Counted from the first letter of the stretch, positions 1-5,067 are shown. The stretch: 5,067 bases of DNA from Pirellulales bacterium (GCA_030617125.1 JAUWWA010000182.1:1-5067); one strand, 5' to 3'. Notes: generated by a model not told the origin, from the letters alone. A program made the numbers and translations.

Positions 1-58
1 GCACGAGCAAGAAAATCCGTTCCAGGAGGCAAAACTCCGAAAACCTGAAAAATCGATT

Positions 59-85
59 CAACCTTGAGCCGTTGGGAGCCGATAA
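59..85 (+). promoter_or_regulatory. Candidate sigma-28 (FliA) promoter upstream of the small membrane protein gene and fliA
   Basis: The octamer GCCGATAA at 78-85 matches the enterobacterial sigma-28 -10 element in all eight positions. The -35 octamer expected eleven bases upstream (59-66, CAACCTTG) matches the consensus TAAAGTTT at only four positions, so the -35 half is weak. The DNA just upstream (about 30-58) is A-rich. Transcription would start near 92, leaving a leader of about 75 bases before the ATG at 167. Because fliA itself lies downstream, the site suggests sigma-28 autoregulation. Reading frames entering from the left edge stop at 48, 67 and about 110. One may be the tail of an upstream gene, but too little is visible to name it. 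Confidence 0.5.
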
Positions 86-166
86 TGCAGGAAAACTGTG
101 AGTAGCTAACCTGCTGTCAAACTGGAGCAACTGTACTGAGTTTGACGGCGATCACAGGACAGGCTC

Positions 167-424
167 ATGGCTCGCACCTACGCCGGAATTCTCGGGCTCT
201 TGGCGTTTCTGACGTCGCTAGCACATGGCTTGATGCACGGTGCCGGCGGTGTTTCGGTTCTATGGACCGCATGGTGTTGCTTGCTGCTGTTTGCACTAGT
301 CGGATGCGTGATCGGCTGGGTTGCCGAGTGGATTGTGGAAGATTCGGTTCACGGTCGGATTTCGGCCGAGTTGGCCGCCAGGCAAGCTGCCAGGACGCCG
401 CAACTCGCCGCCGAAGGCGAATGA
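167..424 (+). CDS. Small two-helix membrane protein of unknown function, upstream of fliA
   Basis: This 85-residue protein has two hydrophobic segments that look like transmembrane helices (about residues 5-24 and 31-54), joined by a short Gly/His-containing turn (HGLMHGAGG). A hydrophilic tail of about 30 residues, rich in Ala, Arg and Glu, follows. There is no clear signal-peptide cleavage site. The ATG at 167 is preceded by AGG triplets at 156-158 and 161-163, a modest ribosome binding site. The gene ends 68 bases before the fliA start on the same strand, so the two are probably co-transcribed from the GCCGATAA site. I recognise no family. Its place before a motility-type sigma factor suggests a role linked to flagella or the cell envelope, but that is inference from position only. 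Two helices with a charged tail argue for a real gene rather than a chance open frame. Confidence 0.7.
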   Translation: MARTYAGILGLLAFLTSLAHGLMHGAGGVSVLWTAWCCLLLFALVGCVIGWVAEWIVEDSVHGRISAELAARQAARTPQLAAEGE

Positions 425-482
425 GCCGGAAGTAGTCAACGAGAAGGATCTCAGACAACCGGTGTGACACGCGCACCATCAT

Positions 483-489
483 GGAGGAG
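483..489 (+). promoter_or_regulatory. Shine-Dalgarno site that fixes the fliA start
   Basis: GGAGGAG lies five to six bases before the ATG at 493. An in-frame ATG at 481 overlaps this element and has no comparable site of its own, so the downstream ATG (protein starting MATTVAPDD) is the better start. Confidence 0.75.
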
Positions 490-492
490 AAT

Positions 493-1275
493 ATGGCAAC
501 CACTGTCGCACCCGATGACATCGCCGAACTGTGGGTGGACTTCAAGAGTGACATGTCCAATCAGGAGCTTCGCAACCGGCTGATCGAAATCTACCTGCCC
601 CTGGTGAAGTACAACGGCGAGCGGATCTGGGCACGCCTCCCCGAGGGGGTCGAGTTGGACGACCTTGTCTCCGTTGGCGTATTCGGACTGATGGACGCCA
701 TCGACGCCTTCGACCTCTCGCGCGGCGTGAAATTCGAGACCTACTGCGTGCCGAGAATCCGCGGCGCCATGCTCGATGAGCTGCGAACCATGGACTGGGT
801 CCCGCGGCTGGTTCGTTCCAAAGCCAGCAAACTCAACGAGGCTCTTAAGAAGCTCGAAGCCCGGTTCGGCCGGCAACCCAGCGACACCGAGTTGGCCGAC
901 GAGTTGGGCATCACCATCCCGGAACTCGAGAAAATGATCCTCGAGGCCAACGCCGTCAATCTCATTAGCCTCAACAAGAAGTGGTATGAGACGGACAGCT
1001 ACAAGGACGTCCGCGAGATCGACATCCTCGAAGACAAGAAGGGCGAGGACCCCACCAAACGCATCCAGAAGAACGACCTGATGCGTCTGGTTACCAAGGG
1101 ACTCAATCGTAACGAGCGTCTGATCATCATCCTCTATTACTACGAGGAACTGACGATGAAGGAGATCGGCGCGACGCTCGATCTCTCCGAAAGCCGCGTC
1201 AGCCAGATGCACAGCTCGATCGTGCAGCGCCTGCAGCACCAACTCGGCCCGCGCCGGCCGGAATTCGGGTCGTAG
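493..1275 (+). CDS. fliA: RNA polymerase sigma factor of the FliA/WhiG (sigma-28) family
   Basis: This 260-residue group 3 sigma factor should direct core RNA polymerase to promoters with a GCCGATAA-type -10 element, classically those of late flagellar genes. Region 2 spans about residues 25-108: DDLVSVGVFGLMDAIDAFD at 56-74 is region 2.1/2.2, and KFETYCVPRIRGAMLDELR at 80-98, followed by DWVPR, is the -10 recognition and melting region. Region 3 covers about 112-160 (FGRQPSDTELADELGI). Region 4, the -35-binding helix-turn-helix, covers about 195-250 (LTMKEIGATLDLSESRVSQMH). The length is normal for the family (about 240-265). The start at 493 is chosen for its strong upstream GGAGGAG. It lies downstream of a small membrane protein gene and converges with the TPR/alpha-CTD gene, with one base between the stop codons. 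Family assignment is secure. A flagellar role is likely but not shown by this window, since WhiG relatives serve other programmes. Confidence 0.95.
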   Translation: MATTVAPDDIAELWVDFKSDMSNQELRNRLIEIYLPLVKYNGERIWARLPEGVELDDLVSVGVFGLMDAIDAFDLSRGVKFETYCVPRIRGAMLDELRTMDWVPRLVRSKASKLNEALKKLEARFGRQPSDTELADELGITIPELEKMILEANAVNLISLNKKWYETDSYKDVREIDILEDKKGEDPTKRIQKNDLMRLVTKGLNRNERLIIILYYYEELTMKEIGATLDLSESRVSQMHSSIVQRLQHQLGPRRPEFGS

Positions 1276-1276
1276 C

Positions 1277-2599
1277 CTATTCGCCCCGCAGCTTCAAGCC
1301 GTGCAAGGCAAGCTTCTCGCGGACCTCGTTGAGGCTCGTCACGCCGAAGTTCTTGCACTCCAGGAGATCGTCGCCAGTGCGTCGCAGAAGGTCGCCGACG
1401 GTGTTGATCCCCAGCCGGATCATGCACTTTCTGGCGCGGACCGAAAGGCCCAATTCGGTGATGGACTGCGCGAGCGTGGCCTGTTCGTCGGCCGTGAGTT
1501 CCTCGGACTCGAGCAGCTCGGGGGCCTCCCGCTCGTGGGCAAACTGCCCCAGCCGTAGCCCTTTGCCGGTGAGCATCTCGCGGATTTCGACCAGACTGGT
1601 CTCGCCGAAGTTCTTGCTGGCGAGCAGTTCCTGCTCAGTGCTTCGGCAGAGGTCGCCGAGCGTCATGATGCCCATCTTTTGGAGACAATTACGGCTGCGC
1701 ACCGAGAGTTCAAAGTCGGTGACCGGGATACTCAGCATCTGGCCCATCCGGTCGCGCTTCTTCTGGGCGTCCTCGTCGTAGTACTGATCGGTGGCGGCCT
1801 CGGTGTCGCGGATGAACAGCGCGGCTCGGGCGTTGTCGGGATAGATGTCCAAAACTCGCTGGTAGCACTGGGCCGCACGCTCGTACTGCTCGCGGTCTTC
1901 GTACAACAGCCCCAGATTCAACAGCATGCCGACATGCGAGGGAAACCGATTGGTGGCGTGTTCATACAGTTTCAGGGCGGTATTGTCGTTGCCGCGCCGA
2001 TCGTTCTCCAGCGCAAGGCCGAACAAGGCACTGGGATGGTCGGGATCGGCTTCCACGGCCCGCTCGTAGAGCGCGACGACTTCGTTGGGGTTACTGCCCA
2101 ATGCGGCAACGGTCGCCGCCCGCTGCGCGAGGTACTCAGCCGTCTGCTCAACGGCCCCCGATAGCGAATCGAGAGTGGCCAACGCAGCGGTCGGATCGCC
2201 GGCGTAACGGCGGACCTCGGCCTTGCCCAAGGCACACTCATCCTTGGCGTAGCCGGCCGTTTCCGCGGCGGTGTAACTCTGCAAGGCGGCGTCGTACCGT
2301 CCACAGGCGAAACAGGCCTTGGCGAGGTAGAATTGGGCCAGCGCCCCGCCGTCGCCCTGCCGGAGCACTTCGATCGCCTTGTGGTATCGCCCGAGCAGGT
2401 AATGGCACACGCCCAGCCGGACATTGCTGGCCGGGCTGTGCTCGCTTTTGACCTCCAGTTCGGCCGCCGCCTCGCGTAGCAACCGGTAGTTGGAATAGTC
2501 AGCCGCTGTCGCCTCGGCAATTTGCCGGATCTGCGGTGGCCCAAACGAGCCATCGTAAAGAACCACTTGCTTCAGGTCGGATTCCGTGGTTTGCGCCAT
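1277..2599 (-). CDS. TPR protein with two C-terminal RNA polymerase alpha-CTD-like modules
   Basis: This 440-residue protein has three parts. Residues about 57-265 are tandem TPR-type helical repeats (for example LGVCHYLLGRYHKAIEVLRQ at 62-81 and LGLLYEDREQYERAAQCYQR at 229-248), a protein-binding scaffold. Residues about 290-350 and 377-438 are two copies of the alpha-subunit C-terminal fold. Each has the VR(S/A)R.C motif, a helix ending GDL, and a KNFG.TSL.E(I/V)RE segment like the NLGKKSLTEI of E. coli alpha. The residue equivalent to E. coli R265 is kept in both (R301, R388). N268 is kept in the first module (N304) but is Lys in the second (K391). An acidic linker (about 356-377) joins them. 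The alpha N-terminal assembly domain is absent, so this is not rpoA. The ATG at 2599 is chosen because GGAGAG lies seven bases upstream; an in-frame upstream ATG at 2653 would run through the tRNA gene. Proteins of this type are, as I recall, common in planctomycetes and often annotated as RNA polymerase alpha-CTD proteins. Binding to DNA, to sigma or to polymerase is plausible but undemonstrated here. Confidence 0.9.
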   Translation of the reverse strand: MAQTTESDLKQVVLYDGSFGPPQIRQIAEATAADYSNYRLLREAAAELEVKSEHSPASNVRLGVCHYLLGRYHKAIEVLRQGDGGALAQFYLAKACFACGRYDAALQSYTAAETAGYAKDECALGKAEVRRYAGDPTAALATLDSLSGAVEQTAEYLAQRAATVAALGSNPNEVVALYERAVEADPDHPSALFGLALENDRRGNDNTALKLYEHATNRFPSHVGMLLNLGLLYEDREQYERAAQCYQRVLDIYPDNARAALFIRDTEAATDQYYDEDAQKKRDRMGQMLSIPVTDFELSVRSRNCLQKMGIMTLGDLCRSTEQELLASKNFGETSLVEIREMLTGKGLRLGQFAHEREAPELLESEELTADEQATLAQSITELGLSVRARKCMIRLGINTVGDLLRRTGDDLLECKNFGVTSLNEVREKLALHGLKLRGE

Positions 2600-2606
2600 T
2601 GCCGAT

Positions 2607-2612
2607 CTCTCC
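2607..2612 (-). promoter_or_regulatory. Ribosome binding site of the TPR/alpha-CTD gene
   Basis: On the minus strand GGAGAG sits seven bases before the ATG at 2599. It falls in the 29-base gap between the tRNA 3' end and the start codon. This supports 2599 rather than the in-frame ATG at 2653, which lies inside the tRNA gene. Confidence 0.7.
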
Positions 2613-2628
2613 GTAGGAAGTGCCCAAA

Positions 2629-2702
2629 AGCCAGCGGTGGGAGTCGAACCCACAACCCCCGCATTACGAATGCGGTGCTCTGCCGATTGAAGCTACGCTG
2701 GC
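2629..2702 (-). tRNA. tRNA-Thr (anticodon CGT)
   Basis: A full 74-nucleotide cloverleaf folds on the minus strand. The acceptor stem is GCCAGCG with CGCTGGC. The D arm is GCTT/GAGC around a nine-base loop with GG. The anticodon stem is CCGCA/TGCGG with loop TTCGTAA, giving anticodon CGT at 2668-2666, which reads ACG (Thr). The variable loop has five bases, and the T arm is GTGGG/CCCAC with loop TTCGACT. The discriminator base is T, and CCA is not encoded, so it must be added after transcription. A sigma-70-like promoter lies 24-30 bases upstream. The TPR/alpha-CTD gene begins 29 bases downstream on the same strand with no terminator visible between them. Confidence 0.97.
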
Positions 2703-2732
2703 GGTCGGTCTTCGGCGGCTGACAAACCTTGT

Positions 2733-2761
2733 AGAATACGAGAATCGGGCCGTTGCGTCAA
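2733..2761 (-). promoter_or_regulatory. Sigma-70-like promoter for tRNA-Thr and probably the TPR/alpha-CTD gene
   Basis: On the minus strand TTGACG (2761-2756) and TATTCT (2738-2733) are separated by exactly 17 bases. They match the -35 and -10 consensus at five and four of six positions. Transcription would start near 2726, about 24 bases before the mature tRNA 5' end, a normal leader for RNase P processing. No better promoter is visible between the tRNA and the protein gene, so this one probably serves both. Confidence 0.6.
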
Positions 2762-2950
2762 TGGCCGGCTGAGGCCGTCTTGTTGTCGGCCTTCTCCACC
2801 CAGGGCACCGATTTGGCCTCGGCGTCCTGCATGACTTGGTTGGTCTCGTCGGCCATGGTCACATGTACCCTGCTTGTGGTTACACGCAAACCGTCCGCCT
2901 TGAGGTAGCCCCCCACCCGATGGAACTGTAGCTTACTCCGAGGACGCAAG

Positions 2951-2993
2951 GCGGGGTTTTCGAGGGGTCCGGGGGTGCGGACCGAAACTCCGC
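2951..2993 (+). other. Long imperfect hairpin in the intergenic region
   Basis: GGTCCG (2966-2971) pairs with CGGACC (2978-2983) across a six-base loop. The stem continues outward, pairing 2951-2961 with 2984-2993, broken by a four-base and a one-base bulge on the left side. This gives sixteen pairs in total. One is G-T (2955/2989), which stays paired only in a plus-strand transcript and becomes a C-A mismatch on the minus strand. No T tract follows on either side, so it is not a standard intrinsic terminator. It could be part of an RNA element or simply a GC-rich chance fold. Confidence 0.35.
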
Positions 2994-3193
2994 GCCTCTG
3001 TGCCCCAAACAGGGGGATTGGCGGTCAGAGATCAGGACTGGTTGTCCATCAATTCTGACCCGATGTGTTTGGCGGGACAGCAACACGGTGCGTGGCAATC
3101 GGGTTTGAGCGGACAACGTTGCCGCCGCGCCAAGCCTGGATTATTCACAAGAGGTGTAGCAGAAGCTTTCAGCCTTTGGGTGGGCAACACACG

Positions 3194-5067
3194 TTAGCGA
3201 AAATCTCGCGACTGAGCCCCTAACTCCCGCAGTCGGTCCGATAGATTTTCCAACTTCGTCGTCAACACGTGGATAACCTGTCCTCGGCGTTGCAGCCGTC
3301 CGTGGGCGAGCAACACCGTGGCGCCCAAGGCGGCCGGGCGGTCGCGCTTCCAGACGTCGGGGCGGACGATCAGGTTGGCCGTGCCCGTCTCATCTTCCAG
3401 CGTGACGAATGTGATCCCCTTGGCCGTGCCGGGACGCTGGCGGACCAACACGATCCCGGCCACGCGGACCGGCCGGTTGTTCGGCCAGGTGCTCAGCGCA
3501 GCGGCCGGCGCGACCTTCATCTTGTCGAGGCCCGGGCGAAGGAACTCAATCGGATGGGCCCTAAGCGACAGCCCGGCGGTGCGATAGTCGGCCAGGACCT
3601 CTTCGGCCGGCGACATTTCGGGCAGGGCCGTTTCCGTCTCGTGGTCGGATTCGAGGTTGGCCAGCAGCGGCAGTTCGTTGGGGTCTTGCCGCAACGCATG
3701 CCAGAACGCCTCGCGCCGATCGAGCTTCAACGACCCGAACGCACCGGCCTTGGCCAACCGCGAAATCACCGAACGGCTCAGGCTGGTGCGCCGAGTGAAC
3801 TCGTCGAGCGAACGAAACGGGCGGTCGCCGCGAGTACGTTCGATGCGTTCGGCGTGTGCCGATGCGAGACCGTGCAGCATGTTGAAGCCCAAACGCAACG
3901 CGAAGGAGGAACGAGGAAAGGGGAAGGAAGAAAGAGGGATGATTGATGATGCATGAGGGATGATTGGGGATTGGGGGATCGGGATTGGGGCATCGGGATT
4001 CGGGGATCGGGGATCGGGATCATCCATTTGCAATTTGCAATTGTTTTCCTTAGCCGCCGTGCCGGCGGCTGCTAAACGGTCGGTATTTGAACCCTGAACC
4101 CTGAACCCTGAACCCTGAACCCTTTCCAGCGTGCAATCCCACTTACTGTAATTCACGTCGATCGGCAGCACTTCAACGCCATGCTCCCGGGCGTTGCGCA
4201 CCAGTTGGGCCGGGGCGTAAAAACCCATCGGCTGACTGTTCAGCAGCGCGGCCGTCAGTGCCGCCGGATAGTGGTACTTCAGCCAGCACGAGGCATAAAC
4301 CAGCAGCGCGAAGCTGGCCGCATGCGACTCGGGAAAGCCGTAATCGCCGAAACCGCGAATTTGGGTAAACACCGCCTCGGCGTATTTTGGCGAGAAGCCC
4401 TTGGCTCGCATCCCGCCGATCAACTTTCGGCGAAACCGATCGATCAATCCCGGCCGGCGCCACGCGCCCATCGCGCGGCGAAGCTGATCGGCCTCGCCGG
4501 GCGTGAATCCGGCCGCCACCACCGCCAGTCGCATCGCCTGCTCCTGAAACAGCGGCACACCGAGCGTCTTTTCCAGCACGCCGCGGACCGCCTCGTTGGG
4601 ATACGTGACGCGCTGTTCACCGTTGCGGCGGCGCAAATACGGATGCACCATGTTCCCCTGGATCGGTCCGGGCCGCACAATGGCCACTTCGATCACCAGG
4701 TCGTAAAAGCATCGCGGCCGCAACCGGGGCAACATGCTCATCTGGGCGCGGCTCTCGATCTGGAAGGCGCCCATCGTGTCGGCGCGCCGGATCATCTTAT
4801 AGACCGCTTCGTCGCCCTCGGGAATGTTCGCCAGGGTGAGCTTTTTGCCGTAGTGCCGCCGCACGAGCTGAAAACACTTGCGGATCGCGGTGAGCATTCC
4901 CAACGCCAGACAATCGACCTTCAGGATCCCGAGTTCGTCGAGGTCGTCCTTGTTCCACTGGATCACGGTTCGCTCGGCCATGGCGGCGTTTTCGATGGGA
5001 ACCAGTTCGCACAACGGGCCGCGGGTCATGACCATTCCGCCGGTGTGTTGCGAAAGGTGCCGCGGGA
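3194..5067 (-). CDS. dnaE2: Error-prone DNA polymerase III alpha subunit DnaE2/ImuC, C-terminal part, partial at right edge
   Basis: The frame is open through the right edge, so the true start lies outside. Numbering here is from the Met codon at 5035. Just upstream the sequence reads PRHLSQHTGG, the conserved DnaE block. VPIENAAMAERTVIQWNKDD (12-31) and ILKVDCLALGML (37-48) follow, with D41 in the position of the third catalytic aspartate of DnaE (E. coli D555). The first two aspartates lie beyond the window. RPGPIQGNMVHPYLRRR (121-137), PLFQEQAMRLA (161-171) and GFGDYGFPESHAASFALLVY (228-247) are strongly conserved polymerase blocks. Residues about 378-448 are the helix-hairpin-helix region and about 522-600 an OB fold. 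The C-terminus SRDFR resembles the usual DnaE2 ending. DnaE2 works with ImuA and ImuB in SOS translesion synthesis, and an imuB gene off the right edge is likely. Residues about 305-377 are a low-complexity insertion encoded by simple repeats, foreign to the family, yet the frame is kept. Confidence 0.93.
   Translation of the reverse strand, partial: PRHLSQHTGGMVMTRGPLCELVPIENAAMAERTVIQWNKDDLDELGILKVDCLALGMLTAIRKCFQLVRRHYGKKLTLANIPEGDEAVYKMIRRADTMGAFQIESRAQMSMLPRLRPRCFYDLVIEVAIVRPGPIQGNMVHPYLRRRNGEQRVTYPNEAVRGVLEKTLGVPLFQEQAMRLAVVAAGFTPGEADQLRRAMGAWRRPGLIDRFRRKLIGGMRAKGFSPKYAEAVFTQIRGFGDYGFPESHAASFALLVYASCWLKYHYPAALTAALLNSQPMGFYAPAQLVRNAREHGVEVLPIDVNYSKWDCTLERVQGSGFRVQGSNTDRLAAAGTAAKENNCKLQMDDPDPRSPNPDAPIPIPQSPIIPHASSIIPLSSFPFPRSSFALRLGFNMLHGLASAHAERIERTRGDRPFRSLDEFTRRTSLSRSVISRLAKAGAFGSLKLDRREAFWHALRQDPNELPLLANLESDHETETALPEMSPAEEVLADYRTAGLSLRAHPIEFLRPGLDKMKVAPAAALSTWPNNRPVRVAGIVLVRQRPGTAKGITFVTLEDETGTANLIVRPDVWKRDRPAALGATVLLAHGRLQRRGQVIHVLTTKLENLSDRLRELGAQSRDFR
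3934..3966. repeat. 12-bp direct repeat GAGGGATGATTG, two copies
   Basis: Perfect copies lie at 3934-3945 and 3955-3966, separated by nine bases that themselves contain ATGATG and ATGCAT. On the coding strand this gives the repeated Ile-Ile-Pro dipeptide-like pattern (IIPHASSIIP, residues 358-367). Confidence 0.8.
3962..4020. repeat. Degenerate tandem of GATTGGGG / GATCGGGG units
   Basis: About eight imperfect copies of a 6-8 base unit (ATTGGGG, ATCGGGG, ATTCGGGG and similar) follow each other. Because the unit length drifts, the encoded Pro-rich peptide (about residues 339-357, with PNPDAPIPIPQSP) changes phase without creating a stop. Confidence 0.75.
4026..4042. repeat. ATTTGCA tandem, about 2.4 copies
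   Basis: ATTTGCA is repeated at 4026-4032 and 4033-4039, then ATT continues. The minus-strand form TTGCAAATTGCAAAT encodes the NCKLQM stretch. I recall the same heptamer as a common component of intergenic repeats in planctomycetes; this cannot be checked here. Confidence 0.7.
4050..4075. repeat. GC-rich imperfect inverted repeat (REP-like)
   Basis: AGCCGCC (4052-4058) and GGCGGCT (4064-4070) form a perfect 7-bp stem around the loop GTGCC. TTA (4050-4052) and TAA (4073-4075) extend the symmetry past a two-base GC bulge. The form resembles bacterial REP palindromes, but no copy elsewhere in this window supports that. Confidence 0.55.
4088..4122. repeat. Five perfect tandem copies of the heptamer TGAACCC (GGGTTCA on the coding strand)
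   Basis: Units lie at 4088-4094, 4095-4101, 4102-4108, 4109-4115 and 4116-4122 without a mismatch. As 7 is not a multiple of 3, the encoded peptide has a 7-residue period over three units (RVQGSGF, then RVQGS). All three phases of the unit lack a stop on the coding strand, so any copy number that preserves the total length modulo three is tolerated. Perfect identity suggests recent expansion or ongoing slippage. Confidence 0.95.

Larger units (their letters stand above)
2703..3193. other. Intergenic stretch without a supportable gene
   Basis: Between the dnaE2 stop and tRNA-Thr there are about 490 bases. Short open frames exist on both strands, but none has a convincing ribosome binding site, recognisable motif or natural composition. 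The tRNA promoter lies at the left end and an imperfect hairpin at 2951-2993. I see no T-rich intrinsic terminator for dnaE2 and no sign of SRP RNA, tmRNA, 6S or RNase P RNA. Confidence 0.6.
3905..4123. repeat. Composite simple-repeat patch inserted in frame within dnaE2
   Basis: About 219 bases, encoding residues 305-377 of the visible DnaE2, consist of successive short-repeat blocks. In plus-strand order they are a purine-rich tract (about 3905-3938), a 12-bp direct repeat, a run of GATYGGGG-like units, a TTTGCAA tandem, a GC-rich inverted repeat and five copies of TGAACCC. The flanks are normal dnaE2: WDCTLE on one side and ALRLGF on the other, which family members usually join by a short linker. 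The patch has no stop codon in the gene frame and a length divisible by three. Its ends carry an 8-bp inverted match, GGAAAGGG (3915-3922) and CCCTTTCC (4120-4127), which may be chance in such biased sequence. No transposase or target duplication is visible. Confidence 0.8.

Noticed and set aside
23..28. AGGAGG near the left edge as a ribosome binding site
   Set aside because: No ATG, GTG or TTG with an open frame follows at a usable distance.
165..560. A 131-codon minus-strand frame covering the small membrane protein gene
   Set aside because: It is Arg/Ser-rich without domain features and overlaps both the small gene and the fliA start. The plus-strand reading with two hydrophobic helices is far more protein-like.
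451..1242. A 263-codon open frame antisense to fliA
   Set aside because: It lies wholly opposite a clear sigma factor gene. Its His/Asp/Val-rich translation matches nothing and is what GC-rich third-position bias produces.
1679..2164. A 161-codon plus-strand open frame opposite the TPR gene
   Set aside because: It is the shadow of a well-supported repeat protein, with no recognisable motif or ribosome binding site.
1277..2599. Identification as the RNA polymerase alpha subunit (rpoA)
   Set aside because: The alpha N-terminal dimerisation domain is absent. Only the C-terminal-like modules are present, fused to TPR repeats.
2600..2653. N-terminal extension of the TPR/alpha-CTD protein to the ATG at 2653
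   Set aside because: The extension would be translated from within tRNA-Thr, and the ATG at 2599 has a properly spaced GGAGAG.
2758..2949. Short minus-strand frame (63 codons, or 33 from the ATG at 2856)
   Set aside because: No good ribosome binding site precedes either start, no motif is seen, and its stop overlaps the -35 element of the tRNA promoter. It could be a tiny real peptide but is not supportable.
2880..3197. Overlapping 65- and 78-codon frames on opposite strands of the gap
   Set aside because: Neither has protein-like composition, conserved motifs or a ribosome binding site.
3905..4123. CRISPR array or telomere-like end sequence
   Set aside because: The units are 6-12 bp without regular unique spacers or cas genes, and the tract is embedded in a chromosomal gene.

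Overview
The window reads as chromosomal DNA from a planctomycete, most likely of the Pirellulales type. This is an inference from gene content: a FliA/WhiG-family sigma factor, a TPR protein ending in two RNA-polymerase alpha-C-terminal-like modules, and a DnaE2 polymerase gene carrying short repeats of a kind I recall from planctomycete intergenic DNA. No rRNA or other taxonomic marker is present.

Left part (1-1275, plus strand). An A-rich leader holds a perfect GCCGATAA, the classical sigma-28 -10 element. It is followed by a small two-helix membrane protein gene (167-424) and then fliA (493-1275). This fits an autoregulated end of a motility-type operon.

Middle part (1277-2761, minus strand). 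A sigma-70-like promoter (TTGACG-17-TATTCT) precedes tRNA-Thr(CGT). The gene for a 440-residue TPR/double alpha-CTD protein starts 29 bases after the tRNA, so tRNA and mRNA are probably made as one transcript. This gene converges on fliA, with only one base between the two stop codons.

2703-3193 is a non-coding stretch of about 490 bases. It contains the tRNA promoter and one sizeable imperfect hairpin, with no gene I can support.

Right part (3194-5067, minus strand). This is the C-terminal 620 or so residues of error-prone DNA polymerase DnaE2/ImuC, open at the right edge. The third catalytic aspartate, the helix-hairpin-helix region, the OB fold and the typical -SRDF- C-terminus are all present. 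A stretch of about 219 bp built from several unrelated simple-repeat blocks interrupts the conserved gene exactly in frame, between the polymerase core and the helix-hairpin-helix region. It adds about 73 low-complexity residues. This in-frame repeat patch and the free-standing double alpha-CTD protein are the two most interesting items in the window.
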